From assembly GCA_038528385.1 (NCBI GenBank), contig JBCBET010000008.1:92097-156096 (forward strand): 64,000 nucleotides of DNA, in the 5' to 3' direction. The DNA comes from Shimia_B sp038528385. Its GTDB lineage: Bacteria > Pseudomonadota > Alphaproteobacteria > Rhodobacterales > Rhodobacteraceae. The notes under the pieces are model-generated. The model was not told the origin of the DNA, ran no database searches, and was given only the letters and a program-made list of their open reading frames with translations. Both the position numbers and the translations under genes were made by a program. This document shows positions 43,625-51,950 of this stretch, piece by piece (positions within the stretch are counted from its first letter, which is position 1; every line of letters starts with the position of its first letter).

Positions 43625-44854
43625 TCAGTTGACGGTGATCACGGCCCCGGCGCGCAGCTCGGCGAGGAAGCCGTCGGCGAGGCCGTTCAGGCGCCGGTTG
43701 CGGAGCTCGGCGCGGATGGCATTGCGGTCCACGCCGCTCCCGCCATCTTGTCCCTCCGCCGTGGGCAGCGCGGGCACGCGCGCGCAGAGCATGAGGAAGA
43801 CGAGCGTCTCTCCGCCGGCCCGTCGCAGCGCGGTGGAGACCTCGCCGGGGTCGAGCTTGGCCAGTTCGATGGCCACGTCCTCGGGGATCTGGGCGACCGG
43901 CAGCGCGCTCCGCTCGAGCGCCTCGCGCGGCATGTCGCGCGCCACGCCGTAGAGATCGTCGCAGGTATCCACGCGCGCCTCGATCCGGCTGGCCGCGCCC
44001 GGGTCCGAGGCCGGCAGGTAAAGCGCGGCATAGTCGATCGCGGCCGGCGATACAGGACTGCCCTCCCGCTCCTCGATGTCGCGGAGCTGGAAAAGGATGA
44101 TCGCGTTGTCGGTGCGGAGCGGTTGCGTCACCTCCCCCGGCGACAGCGTCAAGAGGATCGGACCGAGCCCCGGCGGCAGCTCGGAAAGCTCGAGCCAGTT
44201 GACCCTCCCGCCCCGGTCCCGCGAGGGCGACACCGACAGCTCCCGGGCCTCCGCCTGGAAGCGGGAGATCGAGGTGATCTGGCGCAGCCGCTCGGCGTTG
44301 CGTTCGGAGGTCGCCACCTCCTCGGGCCGGTTGGGGCGCGCGGGCAGCACGATCTCGCTCATGAGCACGCGGATGCGCGCGCCGCTGGGGGCCGCGCCTT
44401 CGGCGCGGTCGATCTCGTCATCGGTGACCTCGGCCCGCGCCCCGAACCGGGCGCGCACCACCTCGCGCCAGGTCAGGCCCACGCGCACGAATTCGCGGAA
44501 GGTGCCTTCCTCGATCCCCTGGGCGCGGAGGCGCGCGATGAAGGCGTCGGTCTCCAGGTTCGCCCGGCCGGCGAAGTCGGCCATGCCCCGGTCGAGCCCC
44601 TCCTCGGTGAGCTGGATGCCCGCCCGCCGGGCGGCGGCGATCTTGAGCCGGTCGTCGATGAGCTGATCGAGGGCCAGGTCCCGGCTCGCCCCCGGCGCGT
44701 TCACGAAAGTCAGGAACCGCGCGCGCTGCTCCACCTCGAAGGCCGTCACGACATCGCTGTCGACGCTGGCCACCGTGCGGAATTGCGACTGCGCGGCGAG
44801 GCCCACGGGCAGCGCAATGACGAGGAGGAGGGGGAGAAGGACACGGAGGCTCAT
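43625..44854 (-). CDS. surA: SurA-like periplasmic peptidyl-prolyl isomerase
   Basis: 409 residues from the ATG at 44854. A signal peptide (MSLRVLLPLLLVIALPVGLAAQ) is followed by the SurA N-domain (VASVDSDVVTAFEVEQRARFL, LDQLIDDRLKIAAARRAGIQL). One parvulin-like domain is seen (FQAEARELSVSPSRDRGGRVNWLELSELPPGLGPILLTLSPGEVTQPL). It is a chaperone for outer-membrane proteins, including the LptD made by the gene just before it. The second rotamase domain of enteric SurA is not evident. Confidence 0.9.
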   Translation of the reverse strand: MSLRVLLPLLLVIALPVGLAAQSQFRTVASVDSDVVTAFEVEQRARFLTFVNAPGASRDLALDQLIDDRLKIAAARRAGIQLTEEGLDRGMADFAGRANLETDAFIARLRAQGIEEGTFREFVRVGLTWREVVRARFGARAEVTDDEIDRAEGAAPSGARIRVLMSEIVLPARPNRPEEVATSERNAERLRQITSISRFQAEARELSVSPSRDRGGRVNWLELSELPPGLGPILLTLSPGEVTQPLRTDNAIILFQLRDIEEREGSPVSPAAIDYAALYLPASDPGAASRIEARVDTCDDLYGVARDMPREALERSALPVAQIPEDVAIELAKLDPGEVSTALRRAGGETLVFLMLCARVPALPTAEGQDGGSGVDRNAIRAELRNRRLNGLADGFLAELRAGAVITVN

Positions 44855-44910
44855 ATCGGCGTTCCTGACGACACTCGGGTCTGTTTTCTTGCTCTTACGG
44901 GCCCCGCCGC

Positions 44911-47076
44911 TCACCGGCACCGCGGCGCCACGCGCGGCGTGCTCGCCCCCGTGCCGAAGCCCCGCAATCCCACGGTGAGCCCGAAATCCGTGCTCGGCGT
45001 GACACTAGCCGATGCGGTGAAGCTGCGCGAGGCGGAAAGCGCGATCTCCACGCATTCGTTGATCCAGCGCAGGCCGATCCCGGCCTCGGTGGTGGCCTCG
45101 GTGGTGAAGTCGTAGCGGAAATCGGCGAGCGCGGTGAAGCTGGGGGTGACGTCGTATTCGCCGCTGAGCGCCAGCTCGGAGGCCGCGGAGCCGCGATCCT
45201 CGGCGCTGTCGGCGCTCAGATAGGCGAACGAGGAGGCGGCGCGCACGCGTCCCCCGGCATAGCCCACGCGCAGCCCCGTCTTCTTCACCGCCAGATCGTT
45301 GTCGAGCGTGATGCGCCCGATCACGTCGTAGCTGCCCTCGGTGGCCAGCGTGCCGGACACGAGCCAGTTCGAGGTGTCGCCCGCGAGGCCCGAGGCGTCG
45401 CTGAAATCGTTCTCGCCGCTGAGCCGCGCCACGCGCCCGAGCGTGAGCGTGCTCTCCCAGCCGCGCGGGCCCGCGCGTGTCCAGGTGAGCCCGAAATCGA
45501 GCCGCGTGCCGTCCTCCACCACGTCCTCGCCCGTGGCGCGGTTGAGCGCGAAGAGGTTGCCCTCGTCGAATTCCACGCGGGTGCTGTCCTCGTTGGGGAT
45601 CTCCGCGGCGCTCTGCGTGGTGGCGGCGAGTTGGACCTTGGGCGTGAGCATGTGGCGCGCGCCGTCCGCGCCCCGTGCCATGAGCGGCCAGGCGACGGAG
45701 ACCGCGATGCCGGCCTCCCCGCGGGTGGCCGTGCTCTCGAATAGCGCGTCGTCGGAAATGAGGTAGCTGTCAGCGCCCACGCGCGCCTGCGCGCCGAAGA
45801 CGAGGCCCGGTCCCGCGATCCATTCCCTTGCCCAGTCGAGCGTGAGGCCCGCGCGCACCACGTCGAGCCCGTCGGAGACCCCGTCGCCATCGCCGTCGAC
45901 GCTGCTCTCGGAGGCCCGCAGATGGGCCTGGAGGTCCCCGCGCAGCCGCGCGGACCCGCCGAGGAGTCCCGGGCGGAACGCCAGGTCGCGGCGCGCGTCG
46001 AAGATCACGGAGGGGAAGGTGTTGTTGTTCTCGTCGTCGCGCAGCGAGCGGAAGAAGACGAGCTCGACCTCGGTGTCGCGCGCAGCCGTCGTGCGCGCGA
46101 GCGTGAGCGCGCTGTCGAGGCGATCCTTGTCGGAATAGTCGTAATCCGGGAAGTACGAGCGGTCCGAGGCCGCCTCGATATCGAAGGTGAGCGCGTAGCC
46201 GCCGGCCACGGCGAAGCGTCCCTCCGCGAGGACGCCGTAGCGCACCGCATCGGGGCCGAAATCGTCGGCGGACAGAAACGTGTTCCAGGTGAGCTCGCCA
46301 CGGGCGAAGGCCTGCCGGTACCTGAACTCGAGCGTGCGCGTATCCGTGGCGATGAAGGGCGTGACGGTAAGGTCGCGGCTCTCCCCCAGCGCCACGAAGT
46401 AGGGAAGCTTCACCCCGTAGCCCAGCAGCGAGGAGGTCCGGAATTCCGGCGGCAAGAGCCCCGTGGCGCGGTCGAGCGTGGGATCGGGCAGCCTGAGCCG
46501 CGGCAGAAAGAGGATCGGCACCCCCATGACCTGGAGCTGGGCGTTGTCGAAATAGAGCTGCCGCGCCTCCTGGTCGTGGATGATCCGCTCCGCCCGGATC
46601 TGCCAGAGGGGCGGGCGGCCCGTGTCGCAGACATGGCAGCTCGTGGCGCCCACCTGGAGCGCCTGGCTGTAGCGCCCGCCCACGCGCTGGATCTCCGTCG
46701 CCGCGATCTGGAGCTGCTGGTTGAGCACGATGCGCGCGCCGCGCAGGATGCCGTCGCGGAGCCCGCCGCTGAGCTCGGCCTGGCTTGCCAGGATCACGCT
46801 CGAGGTGCCGTCGCGGAGCACGATGGGCCCCTCCATGGTGAGCGTATCGGTGGCCCCGTCATAGGTGACGCGGGCGGCGGTGAGGCGGGTGTCGCCCTGC
46901 AGGATCTCCACGTTGCCCTCGGCCACGAGGAGGCGGTCGCGGGTGAGCGCCACGCGGTCGGCCACGAGAGCGGCGGGCATTGCCAAGTCTGTGGGCGCCT
47001 CCTGCGCGGTCAGGGGCGCACCCGGCGGCGCGGCGAGGAGGGGCAGGAGGCAGAGAAGCGCCAGGAGCCGCCTCAT
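44911..47076 (-). CDS. lptD: LPS-assembly outer-membrane protein
   Basis: 721 residues from the ATG at 47076. A signal peptide (MRRLLALLCLLPLLAAPPGAPLTA) is followed by the OstA-type N-domain (LVADRVALTRDRLLVAEGNVEILQGDTRLTAARVTYDG). A ~550-residue beta-barrel follows and ends in Arg (APRCR). It inserts LPS into the outer leaflet with LptE. One predicted loop has a calcium-type motif (DGDGDGVSDGLD, residues 394-405). Its start overlaps the lptG stop by four bases. Confidence 0.94.
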   Translation of the reverse strand: MRRLLALLCLLPLLAAPPGAPLTAQEAPTDLAMPAALVADRVALTRDRLLVAEGNVEILQGDTRLTAARVTYDGATDTLTMEGPIVLRDGTSSVILASQAELSGGLRDGILRGARIVLNQQLQIAATEIQRVGGRYSQALQVGATSCHVCDTGRPPLWQIRAERIIHDQEARQLYFDNAQLQVMGVPILFLPRLRLPDPTLDRATGLLPPEFRTSSLLGYGVKLPYFVALGESRDLTVTPFIATDTRTLEFRYRQAFARGELTWNTFLSADDFGPDAVRYGVLAEGRFAVAGGYALTFDIEAASDRSYFPDYDYSDKDRLDSALTLARTTAARDTEVELVFFRSLRDDENNNTFPSVIFDARRDLAFRPGLLGGSARLRGDLQAHLRASESSVDGDGDGVSDGLDVVRAGLTLDWAREWIAGPGLVFGAQARVGADSYLISDDALFESTATRGEAGIAVSVAWPLMARGADGARHMLTPKVQLAATTQSAAEIPNEDSTRVEFDEGNLFALNRATGEDVVEDGTRLDFGLTWTRAGPRGWESTLTLGRVARLSGENDFSDASGLAGDTSNWLVSGTLATEGSYDVIGRITLDNDLAVKKTGLRVGYAGGRVRAASSFAYLSADSAEDRGSAASELALSGEYDVTPSFTALADFRYDFTTEATTEAGIGLRWINECVEIALSASRSFTASASVTPSTDFGLTVGLRGFGTGASTPRVAPRCR

Positions 47077-48167
47077 CCGTCCTCGAGCCTCAGGAGCCGC
47101 CCGAGCGCGAGGCCGAGCGCGGCGAGCGGCGGCGCCCAGGCAGCCAGAAGCACGGGCATCTGCCCGTTCTCGCCCAGGATCTGCGCGAAGTTCCGCACGA
47201 AAAAGAGCGCAAAGCCCGCGAGGATGGCCGCGAGCACCGCGACGCCGGTGCGGCTCACGCGGGCATGGCGCACGGTGAAGCTCGCGCCCACGAGCATCAT
47301 CGCCACCATGAAGACGGGCAGCGCGAGCTCCATGTGAAACCACACGAGGTGCCTGCGCGCCGAGAAGCCCGCGCGCTCGAGCTGGGCGATGAAGGCCGGA
47401 AGCTCCCAGATCGGGATCGCGGAGGGCGCGCCGAAGCTGTCGCGGATGCCCTCCCGCGTGAGGGTGGAGGGGACGCGCAGCGTGTCGTAGGCGCGGGCGG
47501 CGGCCTCCGGGTTGGGATTGCCGTCGAGCGGCCAGCTCTTGGCGTCGCGGAGGTCCCAGCCGCCGGGGGTGAGCGTGGCGCTCGCCGCCTCGATGCGGCG
47601 CACGGGCCGGCCCTCGCGGGAAAAGGAGATGAACGTCACCTGGCGCAGCGTCGTGCCGTCGAGGGTGGAGGAGAGCGCGCGGATCACGGTCTGCCCCTCG
47701 CTCGAGCCCTGGCGCAGCCAGAGCCCCTCGTCGGAGATCGAGAGCGTGGAACCGTCATCGTCGATCCGGTCCATGCGCGCCTCGTATTCCTGGCTCATCT
47801 GCGCCACGAGCGGGTTGAACACCGCCACCGTCACCGCCCCGATGAGGAGCGCCACGAGCCCCGGCGCGAGGAGCGCGCGGATCGCCGAGCGGCCCGCCGC
47901 GCGCGCCACGACGAGCTCGGACGAGCGCGCCAGCGACAAAAACAGCGCCACCGAGGCGATGATCATGAGGAGCGGCAGGATCCGGTAGAACCCCACCGGC
48001 GCGTTGAGCAAGGTGAGGCCGAGCAGCTGCCCCAGGCTCACCTCGTCGCCCGCGAAGCGCCGCACCTGATCCATGAAATCGAAGAGCAGCGCGAGGCCCA
48101 GAAACACCGCGAAGATCGCGCCGAAGGACAAAAGAAAGCGCCAGGCGAAGTACCGGTGGAGCGTCAT
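47073..48167 (-). CDS. lptG: LPS export ABC transporter permease LptG
   Basis: 364 residues from the ATG at 48167, overlapping the lptF stop (ATGA). The YjgP/YjgQ family has three membrane helices at each end (YFAWRFLLSFGAIFAVFLGLALLFDF; FMVAMMLVGASFTV and later) and a central periplasmic beta-jellyroll (~residues 110-270). With LptF and LptB it lifts LPS out of the inner membrane toward LptC and LptA. Confidence 0.93.
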   Translation of the reverse strand: MTLHRYFAWRFLLSFGAIFAVFLGLALLFDFMDQVRRFAGDEVSLGQLLGLTLLNAPVGFYRILPLLMIIASVALFLSLARSSELVVARAAGRSAIRALLAPGLVALLIGAVTVAVFNPLVAQMSQEYEARMDRIDDDGSTLSISDEGLWLRQGSSEGQTVIRALSSTLDGTTLRQVTFISFSREGRPVRRIEAASATLTPGGWDLRDAKSWPLDGNPNPEAAARAYDTLRVPSTLTREGIRDSFGAPSAIPIWELPAFIAQLERAGFSARRHLVWFHMELALPVFMVAMMLVGASFTVRHARVSRTGVAVLAAILAGFALFFVRNFAQILGENGQMPVLLAAWAPPLAALGLALGRLLRLEDG

Positions 48168-49285
48168 GGCGTGGCCTGGCCCCGCGCCATGCGCCGCCCG
48201 CGATCGGCCCTGAGAAAGCCCGCCCAAGCGAGCAGGATGCCCAGGCTCGCGGGCAAATAGGCCAGCGGCCAACGCGCGGGGTCGGAGATGATCTGCTCTG
48301 CGACCACGCCCTCGAGCGCCTTCAAGAGCACGAGCGCCGTGAGCGCCAGGATAATCTGCGGCCAGATGCCCATGCGCGAGAAGCCCGCGCTCATGAGCGT
48401 GGCGAACCCCAAAAGCGCCGCCACGAGCGCAAAGAGCGGCTGGGAGAACCGCTCATGGGCCTCCTGCGCGAACTCGCCCGCGCTGCGCCGGGTGAGGTCC
48501 ATGAGCCGTTCCGTGGGGGCCATGAGCTCGAGCGTGGACAATTCGCGCAGCGCCGGGCGGCGGCCCGCATCGGGATCGACGAGGTCGCCCACATCGATGA
48601 CGAGGTCCTCGAAATTCGTCACGAAAAGCGTCCCGCGCTCGGGGTTCAGCGTCTGGCTTTGCCCGTCGATGAGCACGAGCCGCGGACCCTCTTCGCTGCG
48701 CACGAGAAAGGCCCGCTCGGCGGTGAAGATCTGGTCGCGCAGGCCGGGGCTCGCATCAGCCAAAAACACGTCGAGCAGTTCCCCGTTCTCGCTGATATCG
48801 CGCAGATAGAGCGTGGAGCCCTGGCCGGGATGGGTGAAGACCCCTTCCCTGAGGAGGCGGCCCGACACGTTCTCGGCCACCTCCGCGTTGCGGATCGCCA
48901 GCCTCTCCTGGCTGATGGGCACGAGGACGTGCATGAGCGCTGCCATGAAAAGCGCCGTAATGACCCCGAACATCGCCACCGGCCGCGCCATGCGCCGCGC
49001 GGAATAGCCCGTGGCCTGCATCACCGCGATCTCGCGGTCCGCCATCATCCGGTTGGTGACATAGAGCACCGCGGCGAACGACGCCACCGGCAGGACGAGG
49101 CGGATCAGGTTGGGCAGCGAGAGCGCCGTGAACTCCAAAAACACGAGCGCGGTCTGGCCGTCGGCGATGAGGCTGTCGAAGAGCACCACCGCCTGGTTGA
49201 CCCAGTAGACCATCACGAGAAGCAGCGCGAAAAAGCCGAACAGCTGCAGGCACTGCGCGAGCATGTATCTGTCAAAGCGTGCCAT
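48164..49285 (-). CDS. lptF: LPS export ABC transporter permease LptF
   Basis: 373 residues. The same YjgP/YjgQ architecture as LptG: N-terminal helices (LFGFFALLLVMVYWVNQAVVLFDSLI), periplasmic domain (EGVFTHPGQGSTLYLRDISENGELLDVFL), C-terminal helices (QIILALTALVLLKALEG). It heads the leftward lpt-surA-pdxA-rsmA operon and diverges from pepA across 169 bp, where both promoters must lie. Confidence 0.93.
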   Translation of the reverse strand: MARFDRYMLAQCLQLFGFFALLLVMVYWVNQAVVLFDSLIADGQTALVFLEFTALSLPNLIRLVLPVASFAAVLYVTNRMMADREIAVMQATGYSARRMARPVAMFGVITALFMAALMHVLVPISQERLAIRNAEVAENVSGRLLREGVFTHPGQGSTLYLRDISENGELLDVFLADASPGLRDQIFTAERAFLVRSEEGPRLVLIDGQSQTLNPERGTLFVTNFEDLVIDVGDLVDPDAGRRPALRELSTLELMAPTERLMDLTRRSAGEFAQEAHERFSQPLFALVAALLGFATLMSAGFSRMGIWPQIILALTALVLLKALEGVVAEQIISDPARWPLAYLPASLGILLAWAGFLRADRGRRMARGQATP

Positions 49286-49454
49286 GCTGCTCCGCCATGC
49301 CCCGCGCGACCCCCATGCGTCGTCCCCCTAGTGTTCCACTGCTACGCGATTTCCGGGGCCGCGAAAAGGGACGCGCGCGGCCCGCGCCGGGCGGCTGGCC
49401 AATCCGAGGGGGCCCGGCTAGGTTCCGCCCAAATCACCGCTGTGGAGCCATTTC

Positions 49455-50921
49455 ATGACCACCCCTCTCGCCTTCGACTTCATCGAAACGGACCTCGACG
49501 CCGTCGCCGCCTTTTCCGGGCAGGTCGCCTGTTTCGTGGAGGCCACGGGCAAGCTCGATCAGACCGCGCGGCGGGTCAACCGGCTCACCAAGGGCGCGCT
49601 CGAGCGCTTCGCGGAGAGCGACGTCTTCGCGGACATGAAGGACGGCGAGGCGCGGGAACTGGCCTACCCCACGGGGATGGAGGCCACGGGCATCATCGTG
49701 GTCAAGCTCGCGCGCAAGTCCGAGCCGCGCAAGGCGCGGCAGGCGGGCGCGGCCATCGGCAAGTCGAAGCGCGACGGCGCGCTGCTCGTGCTCGCGGGCA
49801 ATATCGGGCGCGCGGCGGAGATCGCAGAGGGCATCGCCCTGCGCGCCTACGCCTATCTCGACATGAAGAGTAAGGAGCCCGAGGCAACGCATGGCGTGAC
49901 GGTGATGTGCTCGAAACCCGAGGAGGTGTCGGAGGCCGCGCGCGCGCCGTTGGCCGTGGCCGAGGGGGTCTTTTTCACCCGCGATCTCACGAACGCCCCG
50001 GCCAACCACCTGACCACGACGAACTTCGCCGACCAGCTCGCCGCCATGTCCGGGATCGGGCTCGAGGTGGAGGTGCTGGACGAGCCGGAGCTCGAGAAAC
50101 TCGGCATGCGCACGCTCCTGTCCGTGGGGCAGGGGTCGTCGGCGCCCTCCAAGGTCGTGGTGATGAAATGGAACGGCGGCGGGGACGAGGCGCCCTTCGC
50201 CTTCGTGGGCAAGGGCGTCGTTTTTGACACGGGCGGCATCTCGCTCAAACCCGCCGCGGGCATGGAAGACATGACCATGGACATGGGCGGCGCGGGCGTC
50301 GTGGCGGGCGTCATGCGCGCGCTGGCACTCCGAAAGGCGAAGGCCAACGTCGTGGGCCTCGTGGGTCTCGTGGAAAACATGCCCGGCCCCGATGCCACGC
50401 GTCCGGGCGACGTGGTGACGTCCATGAAAGGCGACACGGTCGAGATCATCAACACCGACGCCGAGGGCCGCCTGGTCCTGGCCGACGTCCTCTGGTACGC
50501 GCAGGACCGCTTCAAACCCTCGGGCGTCGTCAACCTCGCCACGCTCACGGGCGCCATCATCATCGGGCTCGGGCACGAGATGGCGGGCGTTTTCTCCAAC
50601 GACGACACGCTGGCCGCAAACCTCCTGAAGGCCGCGGGCGACGAGGATGAAGGCGCCTGGCGGATGCCGCTTGCACCGGCCTACGACAAGCAACTCAAAA
50701 GCCAGATCGCGGACATGAAGAACGTGGGCGGCCGCCCCGCGGGCTCCATCACGGCGGGGCAGTTCCTCCAGCGTTTCGTCCTCGACGAGATGCCCTGGGC
50801 CCATATCGACATCGCGGGCGTGGCCAGCGTGAAATCCGACACCGACTACGCGCCGAAGGGGGCCACGGGCTGGGGCGTGCGGGCGCTCAACCGGCTCATC
50901 GCCGACCACTACGAAGGGTAG
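49455..50921 (+). CDS. pepA: leucyl aminopeptidase (M17)
   Basis: 488 residues. The active site is intact: GKGVVFDTGGISLKPAAGMEDMTMDMGGA and the signature NTDAEGRLVLADVLWY. It removes N-terminal residues from peptides using two metal ions. GGAG lies 9 bases before the ATG. It is followed by holC after 8 bp, the common proteobacterial pairing. Confidence 0.96.
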   Translation: MTTPLAFDFIETDLDAVAAFSGQVACFVEATGKLDQTARRVNRLTKGALERFAESDVFADMKDGEARELAYPTGMEATGIIVVKLARKSEPRKARQAGAAIGKSKRDGALLVLAGNIGRAAEIAEGIALRAYAYLDMKSKEPEATHGVTVMCSKPEEVSEAARAPLAVAEGVFFTRDLTNAPANHLTTTNFADQLAAMSGIGLEVEVLDEPELEKLGMRTLLSVGQGSSAPSKVVVMKWNGGGDEAPFAFVGKGVVFDTGGISLKPAAGMEDMTMDMGGAGVVAGVMRALALRKAKANVVGLVGLVENMPGPDATRPGDVVTSMKGDTVEIINTDAEGRLVLADVLWYAQDRFKPSGVVNLATLTGAIIIGLGHEMAGVFSNDDTLAANLLKAAGDEDEGAWRMPLAPAYDKQLKSQIADMKNVGGRPAGSITAGQFLQRFVLDEMPWAHIDIAGVASVKSDTDYAPKGATGWGVRALNRLIADHYEG

Positions 50922-50929
50922 GGGCGGCG

Positions 50930-51406
50930 GTGAGCGCGCGCTTCTACCACCTGACGACGTCGCCCCTCGACGTCACCGCGCGGATGCTTCTGGAAAAATC
51001 GCTCGCCGCGGGCTGGCGCGTGGCGCTGCGCGGCACCGACCTCGAGCGGCTGAAATGGCTCGACGAGAAGCTCTGGCTCGGCCCGGAGGAGGGGTTTTTG
51101 CCCCACGGCCTGGCGGGCGGGGACCATGATGCGCGGCAGCCCGTGCTGCTCACCACCGGCGAGGCCGCCAACACGCCCCACTGCCTGATGTCCATCGACG
51201 GCGCGGAGATCGCGCCCGAGGAGACGGAGGGCAAGGAGCGGACGTTCATCCTCTTCGACGGGCAGGACGGCGATGCCGTGGCCCGCGCCCGCACGCAGTG
51301 GAAAAGCCTCACCGGGGCCGGTGTGGCCGCGCAATACTGGGCCCAGGGAGACGGCCGCTGGACGATGAAGGCCGAAAGCGCCGCCGCCACCCCGCCGGGG
51401 GCCTGA
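50930..51406 (+). CDS. holC: DNA polymerase III chi subunit
   Basis: 158 residues from a GTG. The start FYHLTTSPLDVTARMLLEKSLAAGWRVALRGTD and the later PHGLAGGDHDARQPVLLTT are typical of HolC. It links the clamp-loader psi subunit to SSB at the replication fork. The C-terminal ~15 residues (WTMKAESAAATPPGA) end with an Ala/Pro tail. Confidence 0.93.
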   Translation: MSARFYHLTTSPLDVTARMLLEKSLAAGWRVALRGTDLERLKWLDEKLWLGPEEGFLPHGLAGGDHDARQPVLLTTGEAANTPHCLMSIDGAEIAPEETEGKERTFILFDGQDGDAVARARTQWKSLTGAGVAAQYWAQGDGRWTMKAESAAATPPGA

Positions 51407-51430
51407 CGCGCGGTGGGCCAGGGCGCGCGT

Positions 51431-51471
51431 GGGCGTGGGCTTGGGCCTGGGGAGCGGGTGCGGGGTCCGGG
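51431..51471 (+). repeat. seven evenly spaced G-tracts (G-quadruplex motif)
   Basis: Seven runs of three or four G, each separated by exactly three bases (CGT, CTT, CCT, AGC, TGC, TCC), lie on the plus strand. They are in the 82-bp spacer between the convergent ends of holC and the BLUF gene. This fits the classic G3+N1-7 quadruplex pattern with several possible folds. No hairpin terminator is seen in the spacer. Any role in ending transcription is a guess. Confidence 0.8.
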
Positions 51472-51488
51472 TCCAAGTGCCAGGCGCC

Positions 51489-51950
51489 TCAGACGGCGCG
51501 CACCGACAGCTCGTTGCGCTTGGCCACTTCGCCGAGGAGCGTCGCCAATTCGCTGCCCGAAAGGCTCTCCAGGTCGAAGGAGGAGCGGTCCGCGATGTCC
51601 GCATAGTGGATCGCCGCCGCCGCGTCGTTGCCCGCAAACCCCATGGACCAGCGGGGAAAGAGCCGGTCGGTCGCCCAGTCCGTCTCCAGCACCGTCACGT
51701 CGTGGTGCCGATCGTCGAGCTGCACCCGGTCAAAGACCTCCTCCACGGCCTGCCCCGGCCCCTCGAGGATCTGGGCAAAGGCGCCCTCGTTGAAAAAGAG
51801 CGCCCCGGTGACGCCGCACCTTGCATTGTTGATCTGCGACACCCGCAGGATCTGGTCCACCTCGCGCAGCGCCTCCTCCGGCGGCAGGCCTATGGCGTTG
51901 CGGCTGAAATAGGCCACGCGCAGCACGCGCTCAGTCGTGGGTGCGGTCAT
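51489..51950 (-). CDS. stand-alone BLUF blue-light photoreceptor
   Basis: 153 residues from the ATG at 51950. The BLUF fold binds FAD and signals blue light by hydrogen-bond changes. Key residues can be seen: Tyr14 (VAYFSRN), Asn42 (INNARCGVTGALFF), Gln60 (GAFAQILEG) and Trp101 (PRWSMGFAG). The spacing from Asn42 to Gln60 matches known BLUF proteins. Beyond about residue 105 there is only a short helical cap and no output domain. Its start overlaps the end of the GGDEF-EAL gene by 20 bases, so they are coexpressed and the diguanylate enzyme is the natural partner. Confidence 0.9.
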   Translation of the reverse strand: MTAPTTERVLRVAYFSRNAIGLPPEEALREVDQILRVSQINNARCGVTGALFFNEGAFAQILEGPGQAVEEVFDRVQLDDRHHDVTVLETDWATDRLFPRWSMGFAGNDAAAAIHYADIADRSSFDLESLSGSELATLLGEVAKRNELSVRAV

